Assembly (NCBI GenBank): GCA_051647535.1
Contig: JBOFEA010000027.1
Coordinates: 70,666-134,665, forward strand
Direction: 5' to 3'
Source of the DNA: Brevinema_A sp051647535
Lineage (GTDB): Bacteria > Spirochaetota > Brevinematia > Brevinematales > Brevinemataceae
DNA: 64,000 bases
The position numbers were made by a program, and so were the translations under genes. Below, piece after piece: positions 34,959-43,008 of the stretch. Position 1 is the stretch's first letter. The number at the start of each line of letters is the position of its first letter. Under the pieces are notes generated by a model that saw only the letters and a program-made list of their open reading frames with translations, was not told the origin of the DNA and ran no database searches.

Positions 34959-35274
34959 ATGTCATATAAAATATCAAAGAGCGTTTGGATATTATGTTAG
35001 ATTACCATAGTTGAGAAAAAAGATCTGTTAAAATCTTATAAACAAAATATAATAGGCATGAGAACTGTTCAATATTACTGTGTTCTATAATTTTTTTTAC
35101 TTCTTCTAGGTTTCGGGAGAGGCAAAAGCTTCTTTTCTGTTTATACTAATTGCCAAGGTTATCTTTTTATAAGTGCAACAGAATAGGAAAACAATCTCTG
35201 TTAGCAACAAGGGGGATCAATGTTTACATTTCCTGCTACTAAAATCCACCTTTTATATATAATTGCGAATTATA
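34959..35274. other. Intergenic DNA, possible decayed sequence
   Basis: About 315 bases with no intact frame. The segment 35110-35250 has more even base composition than its surroundings and reads like broken coding sequence on the minus strand, with stops. I cannot assign it to a family. Confidence 0.3.
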
Positions 35275-36681
35275 TTATAACGTATTATGGTATGTTAAAC
35301 TGACATTTTCAGCAATCTTTTTCTGAAAACTATTAGTATGAAGTAAGCAATTATTAAATTCAATATTAATATTTTTGGAGTTGGAAAATATTAATTTTTT
35401 CTTAAATTCAGTATAGGAAAAGGTGATTTTATCCACAGGAACACGTAAAGTATTGTTTAAGAAATTATAAAGTTCGTCTAATACTAAATCAAATTCAAGA
35501 GAAATAATACTATCATTTGTTTTGATGATAACGGATTTATCTTTTATTAAATTATCTTGAAGGTATTGGAAGAAATCTACTTTAGAATGAAACGTTATTT
35601 CACCATGTGATGGTTTTGGTATATTTGGAGAAATTGTGGTTGTTATATTTTCTACTGTAGAATTATAGATATTACTTTGAGCTAAGAGACCACAGTTAAT
35701 AGCAAAACATTTGTGGTTATTGGATAATGTATAAGGAGTTCCATTTTGTCCCAGCATAGTCGAATTATTGTGGATAGAACCTTTTATGGTACTGTTTTGT
35801 AAATTGATAGTAGAAAGGCAACCCACATTTGATGCTAAATATTGATTACCGGGAATATTTTGAAGAGTTGCTACATCAATATCTTTATTGTAATTTCTAA
35901 TATCTGTTTTGGTGTTTATATATATATTTTTATTAACATTACTGGAGATGAATATAGGAGCTGTTAATATACCATTATTTGTTGCTATATGTGAATATCC
36001 TGATAATTTTTGAATATTAATAGGACTATTATTGTGAGGTACAGCATTCTCTGTATTTATAGTAAGATTGCCATTTAGAACAGAATCAATAAAAATTGGA
36101 GATACAATGATAGCATTATGTACAGCATAAATACTGATACTAAAATTTGCATTATTCCGGAAATTGTTTGGTTGGATATCATTAGAATTATCAGGTGTTT
36201 GTTGTAATAAACCAGAGGATTCATTTTTGAAATCTAACTCTAAATCTCCTTGAATTTTCATTTGCATAAAAGCCATATCTGTTGCGATGGAGTTGTCTTG
36301 CATTTTAATAGAACATGATTGATTTATAATACTTTGATGAAACGTTAGTAAGGGAATAGAACTGCCGTAATATTTAAATTGCCCATAAATATGAAGGTTT
36401 TGTAGTAAAAGTTCGTTATTAAAAATACAATTTTCTATGGTTAAAGAATCAAATTCTAAGGTATCATTACTAAATAATTCCATAGATTTTTTAAAGTGAA
36501 TATTAGATAGTGTAAAACTTTTTGATTTAGAAGGAATACTTGATGATGGAAAATACTCAATAAATTCTTGAAATTGAAAATCAAATTCAAACTCTAAGTG
36601 ATCTCTAGAGTGAAAAAAAACTCCACCTTTTAGCAAATAAGAAATAAATTCACTTTTATCTTTAAAATTAAATACTGTCAT
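35275..36681 (-). CDS. Unrecognised protein with internal duplication, divergent from the MACPF-like gene
   Basis: A 468-residue protein without signal peptide or membrane helix. The start follows GAGG. Residues about 1-90 and 365-460 resemble each other: each has a D-F-x-Y-L or similar helix, a segment such as EFEFDFQFQEF or LEFDLVLDEL, then a patterned stretch like FKKSMELFSNDT or FKKKLIFSNSKN ending in an NC dipeptide (ENCIF, FNNCLL). The middle is rich in Asn, Ile, Ser and Thr with short regular strands (ILTAPIFISSNVNKNIYIN), suggesting a beta-helix or other repeated-strand fold. It has a common upstream region with the MACPF-like gene; a partner, inhibitor or targeting role is only a guess. 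Confidence 0.45.
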   Translation of the reverse strand: MTVFNFKDKSEFISYLLKGGVFFHSRDHLEFEFDFQFQEFIEYFPSSSIPSKSKSFTLSNIHFKKSMELFSNDTLEFDSLTIENCIFNNELLLQNLHIYGQFKYYGSSIPLLTFHQSIINQSCSIKMQDNSIATDMAFMQMKIQGDLELDFKNESSGLLQQTPDNSNDIQPNNFRNNANFSISIYAVHNAIIVSPIFIDSVLNGNLTINTENAVPHNNSPINIQKLSGYSHIATNNGILTAPIFISSNVNKNIYINTKTDIRNYNKDIDVATLQNIPGNQYLASNVGCLSTINLQNSTIKGSIHNNSTMLGQNGTPYTLSNNHKCFAINCGLLAQSNIYNSTVENITTTISPNIPKPSHGEITFHSKVDFFQYLQDNLIKDKSVIIKTNDSIISLEFDLVLDELYNFLNNTLRVPVDKITFSYTEFKKKLIFSNSKNINIEFNNCLLHTNSFQKKIAENVSLTYHNTL

Positions 36682-36825
36682 AAATACATCCTCAATAATT
36701 TATAATAAGATGTATTAGTATAATATATAAGATTATTTTTGTCAATATGTACATATCAATATGTGTGTATAAAAATAAGTTATAATATATTTTTATTATT
36801 TTCTAAATAATATTTTATTAAAGTA

Positions 36826-36854
36826 TTGACTTATTTTTATAGATATGTTAAAGT
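36826..36854 (+). promoter_or_regulatory. Putative promoter of the MACPF-like gene
   Basis: TTGACT at 36826-36831, 17 bases, TAAAGT at 36849-36854. The element resembles the RNA-unit promoters, including a TATGTTA before the -10, but its -10 box is weaker. Confidence 0.4.
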
Positions 36855-36945
36855 GAGGAAAAGTTCATGAATTGTATATTATAATAAAATAATAATTGTT
36901 TGAATGTTTAAAGAAATATATGTTAATATGATAAGGAGTGAGAAA

Positions 36946-38595
36946 ATGCGTAATATAACTTTAATTAATGACCCTTCTATGCTAAGCCCAAAACTTCATG
37001 GAGCAACACCCTTATTTATTGCTCCAAATAAAATCACTAGCAATAATTTAAAAGGTACAGGTGTGACTATTAAAGGAGATGCATTCCAATCAGGGTCTAT
37101 TTTCAAAACGACTGTGCCTAAAAACTTCACTCAACAACCTGTTATTAATGCAATGTCTACTGTCATCTCATCAGAATCAGAGAAACAAAATACTATTTCT
37201 AATATGAACAAATTTATCGGTCACTATTCGGATTTTTCAGGAAATCTTAGTGTAGATATAGTCAATGAAATGTCGGTTTCTCATACTAGTTTGGCAGTTT
37301 TTAAACAAACTACCTATCTTTTAGGAAGTTATACTTTTGATTATGAGGGATTAGAATTATCAGATATTATTAAGCGTATTTTGGATCCAACGACAGAAGA
37401 GAATAAAGACAAAGAGAAATATAAGCATCGAATACAAAATTTTCTTTCTGAATTTGGATATTACTATATTTCGTCTTATGAATTATATGCATCTGTTATG
37501 GGATCATGGACAATTATGACAGATTCTATTGAATCGAAAAATCAACTTTCAGTTGAATTAGGAGCACAAGTTTCCGGTAGTAATTTCAAATTTGAAGATG
37601 TAAATAAATTTATTCAAGAATCTACATCTAAACAAAAAGATACTACAACAAAATTTCAATCTTTAGGTATAGGAATCAAGGAAAATATTCAGACGATAGA
37701 GCAATTAGATAATGTTTATGGTGATTTTAATTCTTATGTGAATGAGGATAGTGCTGCTATTTCAAAAGTTTTCATTGTTCCATGGACTACTTTGCCTCAA
37801 ATTGCAGATTACCTGCTGTTGATTGATGATCAAGAACTTCACAATGAAATTAAAAGTCTTTTAGATGGTGGTGATTTAACTCAAGATATTTGGGATGATT
37901 CTTTTAGTATGCTTGGAAGATTAAGAAGTACAAAAGAATTGATTAGTAAATCAATAGAAGATCCTTATAACAATTTATTCTGGGGATTTTTAGTTAATTA
38001 TGATGATTTACCAATACAACAAATAAAAGATTTTAGTAATGAAATTGATAAATTCATTGATAAGTTCAATAAATTTGAAGCAGGAACTTTTGTTCAACAG
38101 TTCATAGATTTCAAAAATAATGATATGCCTGAATGGAATCAATTATATGCTGATTTTATTTCATATACAAGACCACCAATTTTCAGAGGTTATGTAGAAT
38201 CCGGATTTTATACAGGAAAGCTTCCATCTCCATTTGAAATTTATCAAGGAACCAAAATAGATCTGACTGTTGATCCATCTGCTCTAACAGTTAATCAAGA
38301 CATCTTGCTCACACCTCAACAACAAAGATATTTGGCAGCTGCTTTTACTAATGTATGGCATCAAGGATATGTTGCTTTTCGAAAAATACCAATTTCCAGT
38401 AAAACTACTTGTCCGTTTGTAATCCATATTGAATGCTGGACAGCTTGGACATTGCATAATGATTGGGAAAAATCTATGCAAGAGGCTATATATGATCCTA
38501 AACAGAATTGTATCGAAGCTTTTGCTTCACGTCAAGGACAGTTTGGTGGATTTGAATGTTTTGATGTTGTTCATCTGAAATTAGATAAACAGTAA
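36946..38595 (+). CDS. MACPF/perforin-like protein
   Basis: A 549-residue protein. The ATG at 36946 follows AAGGAG with 7-base spacing; an earlier in-frame ATG at 36904 lacks a ribosome site. Residues 170-186 (FGYYYISSYELYASVMG) resemble the MACPF signature, an aromatic residue, Gly, then an aromatic pair, ending in Gly, seen in perforin and complement as YGTHY...GG. The upstream SLAVFKQTTYLLGSY also fits the strand before that motif. The canonical His and the second Gly are missing. No signal peptide is visible, which is unusual for a pore former. The C-terminal 120 residues are rich in Trp and Cys (CWTAWTLHNDW) and may bind a target. Fold assignment is tentative. Confidence 0.5.
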   Translation: MRNITLINDPSMLSPKLHGATPLFIAPNKITSNNLKGTGVTIKGDAFQSGSIFKTTVPKNFTQQPVINAMSTVISSESEKQNTISNMNKFIGHYSDFSGNLSVDIVNEMSVSHTSLAVFKQTTYLLGSYTFDYEGLELSDIIKRILDPTTEENKDKEKYKHRIQNFLSEFGYYYISSYELYASVMGSWTIMTDSIESKNQLSVELGAQVSGSNFKFEDVNKFIQESTSKQKDTTTKFQSLGIGIKENIQTIEQLDNVYGDFNSYVNEDSAAISKVFIVPWTTLPQIADYLLLIDDQELHNEIKSLLDGGDLTQDIWDDSFSMLGRLRSTKELISKSIEDPYNNLFWGFLVNYDDLPIQQIKDFSNEIDKFIDKFNKFEAGTFVQQFIDFKNNDMPEWNQLYADFISYTRPPIFRGYVESGFYTGKLPSPFEIYQGTKIDLTVDPSALTVNQDILLTPQQQRYLAAAFTNVWHQGYVAFRKIPISSKTTCPFVIHIECWTAWTLHNDWEKSMQEAIYDPKQNCIEAFASRQGQFGGFECFDVVHLKLDKQ

Positions 38596-38656
38596 GGTAA
38601 AAAATAAGTATTATAATATAAATCAATAAAATAGTTAATATATTTTTGTTTATAAA

Positions 38657-38960
38657 CAAAAAAACAGAACATCTTTCTTTTTAACCGAACCTGCCAACTT
38701 TTGATATGGTTTCGTTAAAATTTCGACTGCCTGCTTGTAATTTGAATAAAAAAACTCATAGTTTTACGCTATGAGTTTTTTTGATATTAGATTAACACCG
38801 CAATACTATTTTCATAATTTCAAATCAAAAATACTCATAGACAGTTATATTGATTACATCTATGCCGTCAAATCTTTTTAAACTTGCAGCATAGATTCTC
38901 ATATAAGTTTGAATATATTCTTTCATAGATTTTGTATTTCAGTTGTTATTTTAGGTGGAT
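38657..38960 (-). ncRNA. Decayed, inverted fourth copy of the structured RNA
   Basis: Read on the minus strand, this DNA matches the 3' half of the three tandem units: ACTGTCTATG then TATTTTTGATTTGAAAT, a CTCATAG/CTATGAG hairpin with T-run, the TTCAAATTACA linker and AACGAAACC of the GC-rich domain, in the same order. The 5' half is much reduced. Instead of the long helix there is an ATCTATGC/GCATAGAT hairpin (about 38867-38905). No promoter with TTGACT and TATAAT was found. It is probably a non-functional or diverged relic. Confidence 0.6.
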
Positions 38961-39000
38961 TTTTCGTACAAAAAAATGTAAATACTGTAGAAAAATATTA

Positions 39001-39028
39001 TTGACAATTCAAAGTTTTAGTATATAAT
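39001..39028 (+). promoter_or_regulatory. Promoter of the barrel/kelch gene pair
   Basis: TTGACA at 39001-39006, 16 bases, TATAAT at 39023-39028; about 70-nt leader to the ATG at 39104. Confidence 0.55.
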
Positions 39029-39103
39029 TATGTAATATATGTATATAAGTAATGCGTTATATAGTTATACACTTTATAAGAATTTTGAATATTAGAGTAA
39101 ATA

Positions 39104-40126
39104 ATGTTATTGTTATTATTAATATTAAGTAGTTTACCAATATATGGTATTGATCAACATCAAATATATTTATATACCGGAGTAGGGTATCAGCAACAGA
39201 AATTAGATGTAAAAGAAAATATTTATGATACGCCAAGTATAGGAACAGGTATAGGATATCGTTGGAATAAATTTTTATCGAAAGATTCAATGCATTACTT
39301 TTCAATAGGCGTGAATCTTGGTGGAGGAATGATTTTTCCGAAGCTGAGAAAAGATCAGTTTATATTAAAGTATAATTCATTTTTAGAGTTTGAATTGTTT
39401 ACCGGATATGGTGTTGGTTTGGGAAAATACAAACAACATCAAATATCGATTATAGGAATAAACTTTTTGCCGAAGTTTTACGGTTTGCTGGAGAAAAATA
39501 ACTTTACACAAATTGGTGGAACAGAAATAGAATGGTATAAGGGTTTTTATATTCCAATTTCTGTAGGTTTTTATTTACCAAGTTATCGGTATGTGCACAA
39601 TCGGTTTTTTATTGGATTTCAGCACAGTATAAATGTATTAGTTCATGGAAATCAAAATCTTAATGCTCCAAAGAGGAACTTGATATTAAGTAGTTTTGGA
39701 TATCAATTTAAATTGGAAATTGGATTAAATTATGATAATTTTTCTAGTTTTAGTACAAGAAAAGGACTTGAAGAAACAACAATATTTATAGAAACAAATA
39801 GAAATACTGTTTTGATTAGTTTGTTTGCAAAGATAGAGAAAGAAAACGCAGAGTATGTGACAATAGAAGTTTTTGCTCTAAATGAACAAAAAGAGCAGTC
39901 CGATACTCAAAATTTGATAGCGTACGCTTCTAAAATACCTGTGTATAATGGGCAATCACAATTTACAAAACATTGGAAAGAAAATAAAAATTTCTTTGAA
40001 GAGAAAATGACAACACAAAAAGATAAGTTGTATTTTGTGATTAAAGAGTTCAGTAAAGAAAATAAGTTATTGACAACACGTTATATAAATAAAAATTTAA
40101 TAGAGAAGAGAAATGAAGAGAATTAG
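39104..40126 (+). CDS. Putative outer-membrane beta-barrel protein
   Basis: A 340-residue protein with a short signal peptide (about 1-16, MLLLLLILSSLPIYG). Residues 20-215 alternate short amphipathic strands with Gly and aromatic belts (IYLYTGVGYQQQ, IGTGIGYRW, FSIGVNLGGGM, FFIGFQHSINVLVHG), the pattern of an 8-10-strand barrel. The C-terminal 120 residues are charged and probably globular. The ribosome site is weak. It overlaps the next gene by 14 bases, so the two are coupled. No named family is recognised. Confidence 0.55.
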   Translation: MLLLLLILSSLPIYGIDQHQIYLYTGVGYQQQKLDVKENIYDTPSIGTGIGYRWNKFLSKDSMHYFSIGVNLGGGMIFPKLRKDQFILKYNSFLEFELFTGYGVGLGKYKQHQISIIGINFLPKFYGLLEKNNFTQIGGTEIEWYKGFYIPISVGFYLPSYRYVHNRFFIGFQHSINVLVHGNQNLNAPKRNLILSSFGYQFKLEIGLNYDNFSSFSTRKGLEETTIFIETNRNTVLISLFAKIEKENAEYVTIEVFALNEQKEQSDTQNLIAYASKIPVYNGQSQFTKHWKENKNFFEEKMTTQKDKLYFVIKEFSKENKLLTTRYINKNLIEKRNEEN

Positions 40127-41063
40127 TTTATTTTTATTGATTTTATCAAGTTGCAGCTTGGTGAAAGATGAAATTCGATTAGGATCCAAATGGGAAAAAA
40201 TAAGTGAAAACCAATTTCCTCTTAGAAGAAATTTCGGCACAGCAGTTGTTGACGGAAACATTATTATTATTGGTGGGTATATTCAAAATGGTTCACGAGA
40301 TGAATTGGCAAATGATGTTTGGATAAGTAAAGATGAAGGTCGAACATGGAAGAAAATTAAAGAAAATACATCTAGTCCTACAGAAACTTTTACTAAAAGA
40401 CAAAAATTTGGAACAATAGCGGTTGGGAAAAATATCTATATTATTGGTGGATATAGTGAAACAGGAAGCCATTTAAATGATATTTGGAAGAGTTCTGATT
40501 TTGGGGAGACTTGGATTGAAGTTGCAAATTATGCGAGTTTTTCGCCAAGATACGGACATAAAACAGTAGTTATCGGTAATGAAATTTATGTTATTGGTGG
40601 TTATGATGGACGTCAATATTTTAACGAAGTATGGAAAAGTATTGATCTTGGCAAAACATGGACACAAATGACTGGTGTCCCTTTCAAGAATAGAGAAGGA
40701 TTTGGAGCGATCAATTATAAGAGTGAAATTTTGTTGATTGGTGGTCACAATAGGGAAATATTAACAGATGTATGGCGGAGCGAACAACAGAGGAAACGAT
40801 GGTACAAACAACCAAATGCACCTTTTGAATTATTTGAACAGGAGATTGTGGAAGTTGAAAAAGATTTATTTGTAGTAGAACAAGATCATGTGTGGAAAAG
40901 TATCGATGAAGGAATGACGTGGGAGAAAGTAGTGTTTGAAGCTCCATTTGGAGAAAGAACAGGCTATGGTATGGTAAACATTGGAAGAAAATTAATCTTA
41001 TTTGGCGGCATAAATCCTAGCTCTAAAAAATACCTGAATGATGTTTGGGTGAGTACATATTAA
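40113..41063 (+). CDS. Kelch/Asp-box repeat lipoprotein
   Basis: A 316-residue lipoprotein with lipobox ILSSC (Cys14). The mature part is a beta-propeller: five kelch-type Gly-Gly strands (IIIIGGY, IYIIGGY, IYVIGGY, ILLIGGH, LILFGGI), and in the same blades Asp-box loops SKDEGRTW, SSDFGETW, SIDLGKTW and SIDEGMTW. The combination of both motifs is found in BNR/kelch-like surface proteins that bind glycans or proteins. Overlap with the preceding barrel gene suggests the two products act together at the cell surface. Just after its stop lies a relic of an outer-membrane protein signal peptide. Confidence 0.75.
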   Translation: MKRISLFLLILSSCSLVKDEIRLGSKWEKISENQFPLRRNFGTAVVDGNIIIIGGYIQNGSRDELANDVWISKDEGRTWKKIKENTSSPTETFTKRQKFGTIAVGKNIYIIGGYSETGSHLNDIWKSSDFGETWIEVANYASFSPRYGHKTVVIGNEIYVIGGYDGRQYFNEVWKSIDLGKTWTQMTGVPFKNREGFGAINYKSEILLIGGHNREILTDVWRSEQQRKRWYKQPNAPFELFEQEIVEVEKDLFVVEQDHVWKSIDEGMTWEKVVFEAPFGERTGYGMVNIGRKLILFGGINPSSKKYLNDVWVSTY

Positions 41064-41065
41064 AT

Positions 41066-41118
41066 TATATATTATTACTATTACTTATTCTTGTCAGTCC
41101 AATGATGGCTCAAGAAAA
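41066..41118 (+). pseudogene. Relic of the tandem outer-membrane protein signal-peptide region
   Basis: These 53 bases match the 5' end of the three paralogs at 52505-54481, best the third copy, encoding YILLLLLILVSPMMAQEK followed by a stop. The start codon and all the rest of the gene are missing. The remaining DNA to 41350 has no supported feature, although 41150-41240 keeps an open frame rich in Tyr and Ser that could be another decayed piece. Confidence 0.75.
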
Positions 41119-41350
41119 ATAGTTAAAAATGATAGACTATAAGAGACCAGTATTCGTACTATTATTCATCTACGTATTCTTGGGTATTTATGGTGCCTTG
41201 TGAATTTCAGAATTATTTAATTCCATACACAACATCTACTTAACAACATAATATCTCTATACTAAAATTTATTTGAACGATATTGATCATATCATTTTCA
41301 ATTGAGGAAATAACATCTTGTTCCAAACAATGCCTATAATATAAAACATT

Positions 41351-41379
41351 TTGACATCTAAAATACAATATGTTATAAT
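41351..41379 (+). promoter_or_regulatory. Promoter of the restriction-type gene
   Basis: Consensus TTGACA at 41351-41356, 17 bases, TATAAT at 41374-41379. GAGGAAAA precedes the ATG at 41412. Confidence 0.6.
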
Positions 41380-41411
41380 AATAGAATATTAATTTATTTG
41401 AGGAAAAATCA

Positions 41412-42466
41412 ATGAAAGAAACTTTGTCAAATAATCTGAACAAGTTGATAGATAGTATTGAAGCAAAAAAAAATTTATAGCTTCAGAAGCCGATACAATT
41501 CAAGCATTAGTTAACCCTTTTATCGTAAGTTTAGGGTATGATGTGTCAAATCCTACAGAATGTCGTAGAGAGTTTGACGCTGATCCTCGTTTGAAAAAAG
41601 GAGATAAGGTTGATATAGCATTGATACAAGACGAAAAACCAATTATTTTTATTGAGTGTAAAAAAGTAGGGGAAAATTTAAAGAATCATAGAGGGCAATT
41701 GAACTCATATTCTTTGGCTATCCCTGAAGTAAATTATGGTATTATTACAGATGGAATCACTTACCATTTTTACAAAAAGTGTGATACACAAAAAGGGCAT
41801 ATTGGTGAAAAACCATTTTTGGAATTTGATTTAACCAAAAGATTGTCTAGTTCACAACTTAATACGTTGTGGAAATTTCATCGTTCGGAATTTGATCATG
41901 AAGAATTATCGAAATCTATTGAAAATTTAGAAACAGAAAATAGTATTAAAAAATTTATGTCGTCTTTATTAACAGAAGAAATTTCTTCAGATAGTGATTT
42001 TATCAATGTATTAATTAAAGAAACTCCTTATAAATCTAGGCGGGGAGATAATAAAAAATTATTTGCCTCTATTGCTTCAAAAGTGATTAAAAGTTGGGTT
42101 GAAGATATGGTAAAAGATCGGATTAATGAATTAGCTTCAAAACACGAAGAAGAACAAGAAAATACTTTATCATCTATTCAAGATAATAGCGGAATCATAA
42201 CTACAGAAGAAGAGATACAAGCATACCATATTATTAAAGCAATTTGCATGGAAAAAATCACAGCAGATAAAATAAATTTTCAAGATTATATAGGATTTTT
42301 TAGTATTTATTTTAATGGTAAAAAAACAAAAAACATTTGTAAACTCTATTTGAATGAAAATAAAAAAGAAATTGAAATTTTTGAAAGAGAAACTATTGAT
42401 TCTTTAGATGACTTATACCTTCTTAAAGATAAACTTTTAAAAAAAATTGAACACCTACAATCTTAA
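41412..42466 (+). pseudogene. HsdR-N-type restriction endonuclease-like gene, frameshifted in an A9 tract
   Basis: The promoter, ribosome site and ATG at 41412 lead into MKETLSNNLNKLIDSIEAKK, which then hits a stop at 41478. One extra A in the run of nine (41465-41473) would continue as KFIASEADTIQALVNPFIVS into the long frame that is open from before 41543 to 42466. The restored protein has about 351 residues. It carries the nuclease signature of type I restriction R-subunit N-terminal domains: DIALIQDEKPIIFIECKK (Asp, then Glu-x-Lys) and a family-like start. No methylase or specificity gene is nearby. It could be a dead gene, a phase-variable gene, or one rescued by slippage on the A-run. 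A GTG at 41543 would give a truncated product lacking the first helices. Confidence 0.7.
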
Positions 42467-42471
42467 TATAA

Positions 42472-42507
42472 AAAACAGCCTCCTTAACATTAGGAGGCTG
42501 TTTTATT
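42472..42507 (+). terminator. Intrinsic terminator of the restriction-type gene
   Basis: 12-bp stem AAAACAGCCTCC / GGAGGCTGTTTT with a 9-base loop and T-rich tail. Confidence 0.9.
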
Positions 42508-43008
42508 TAGAATAGTTATTTAATTCATAACAATATGATAGGTTTGTTCATTACTTTCTCTTTCATTTTTTATCCAATATTATAAATACACGAATTTATT
42601 ACTAAAAAATCAGAGATTATCAGAGATTAGAACAATACCTTCTACAAATATCAAAAAATATCAAAAATCTCTTATATTCATTGTATGAATGAAATAATAT
42701 AATGAATATTTGCAAAAAACGATAGAATCTATTTGTGGATTTTTGAATTCTATATTTTACCAAAGAGTGTTTATTTAACATATTTTGATAGTTTAAACTT
42801 ACTGAAACTAATTCTGTATATGATATGATTTAGAATTGGGATTTTATCTGTTAGAATCCAAACAAGAAAATAAGGATTGCATTTTTTTTTGTTCTATTAT
42901 ATAATATTTTCAATATAATGTAAATGTGACATAAAAAGTATTAACCACTTCTAAAAAGTTGGACAAATATATATATAATAATTATACAGATACTTGGAGG
43001 ATAGAATA
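42508..43008. other. AT-rich intergenic region before the GDP-fucose cluster
   Basis: About 500 bases without a credible gene. It contains two adjacent copies of a 10-mer, TCAGAGATTA (42610-42629), and near its end a possible promoter: TTGGAC (42959-42964), 18 bases, TATACA (42983-42988). GGAGG (42996-43000) is the ribosome site of the next gene. Confidence 0.4.
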
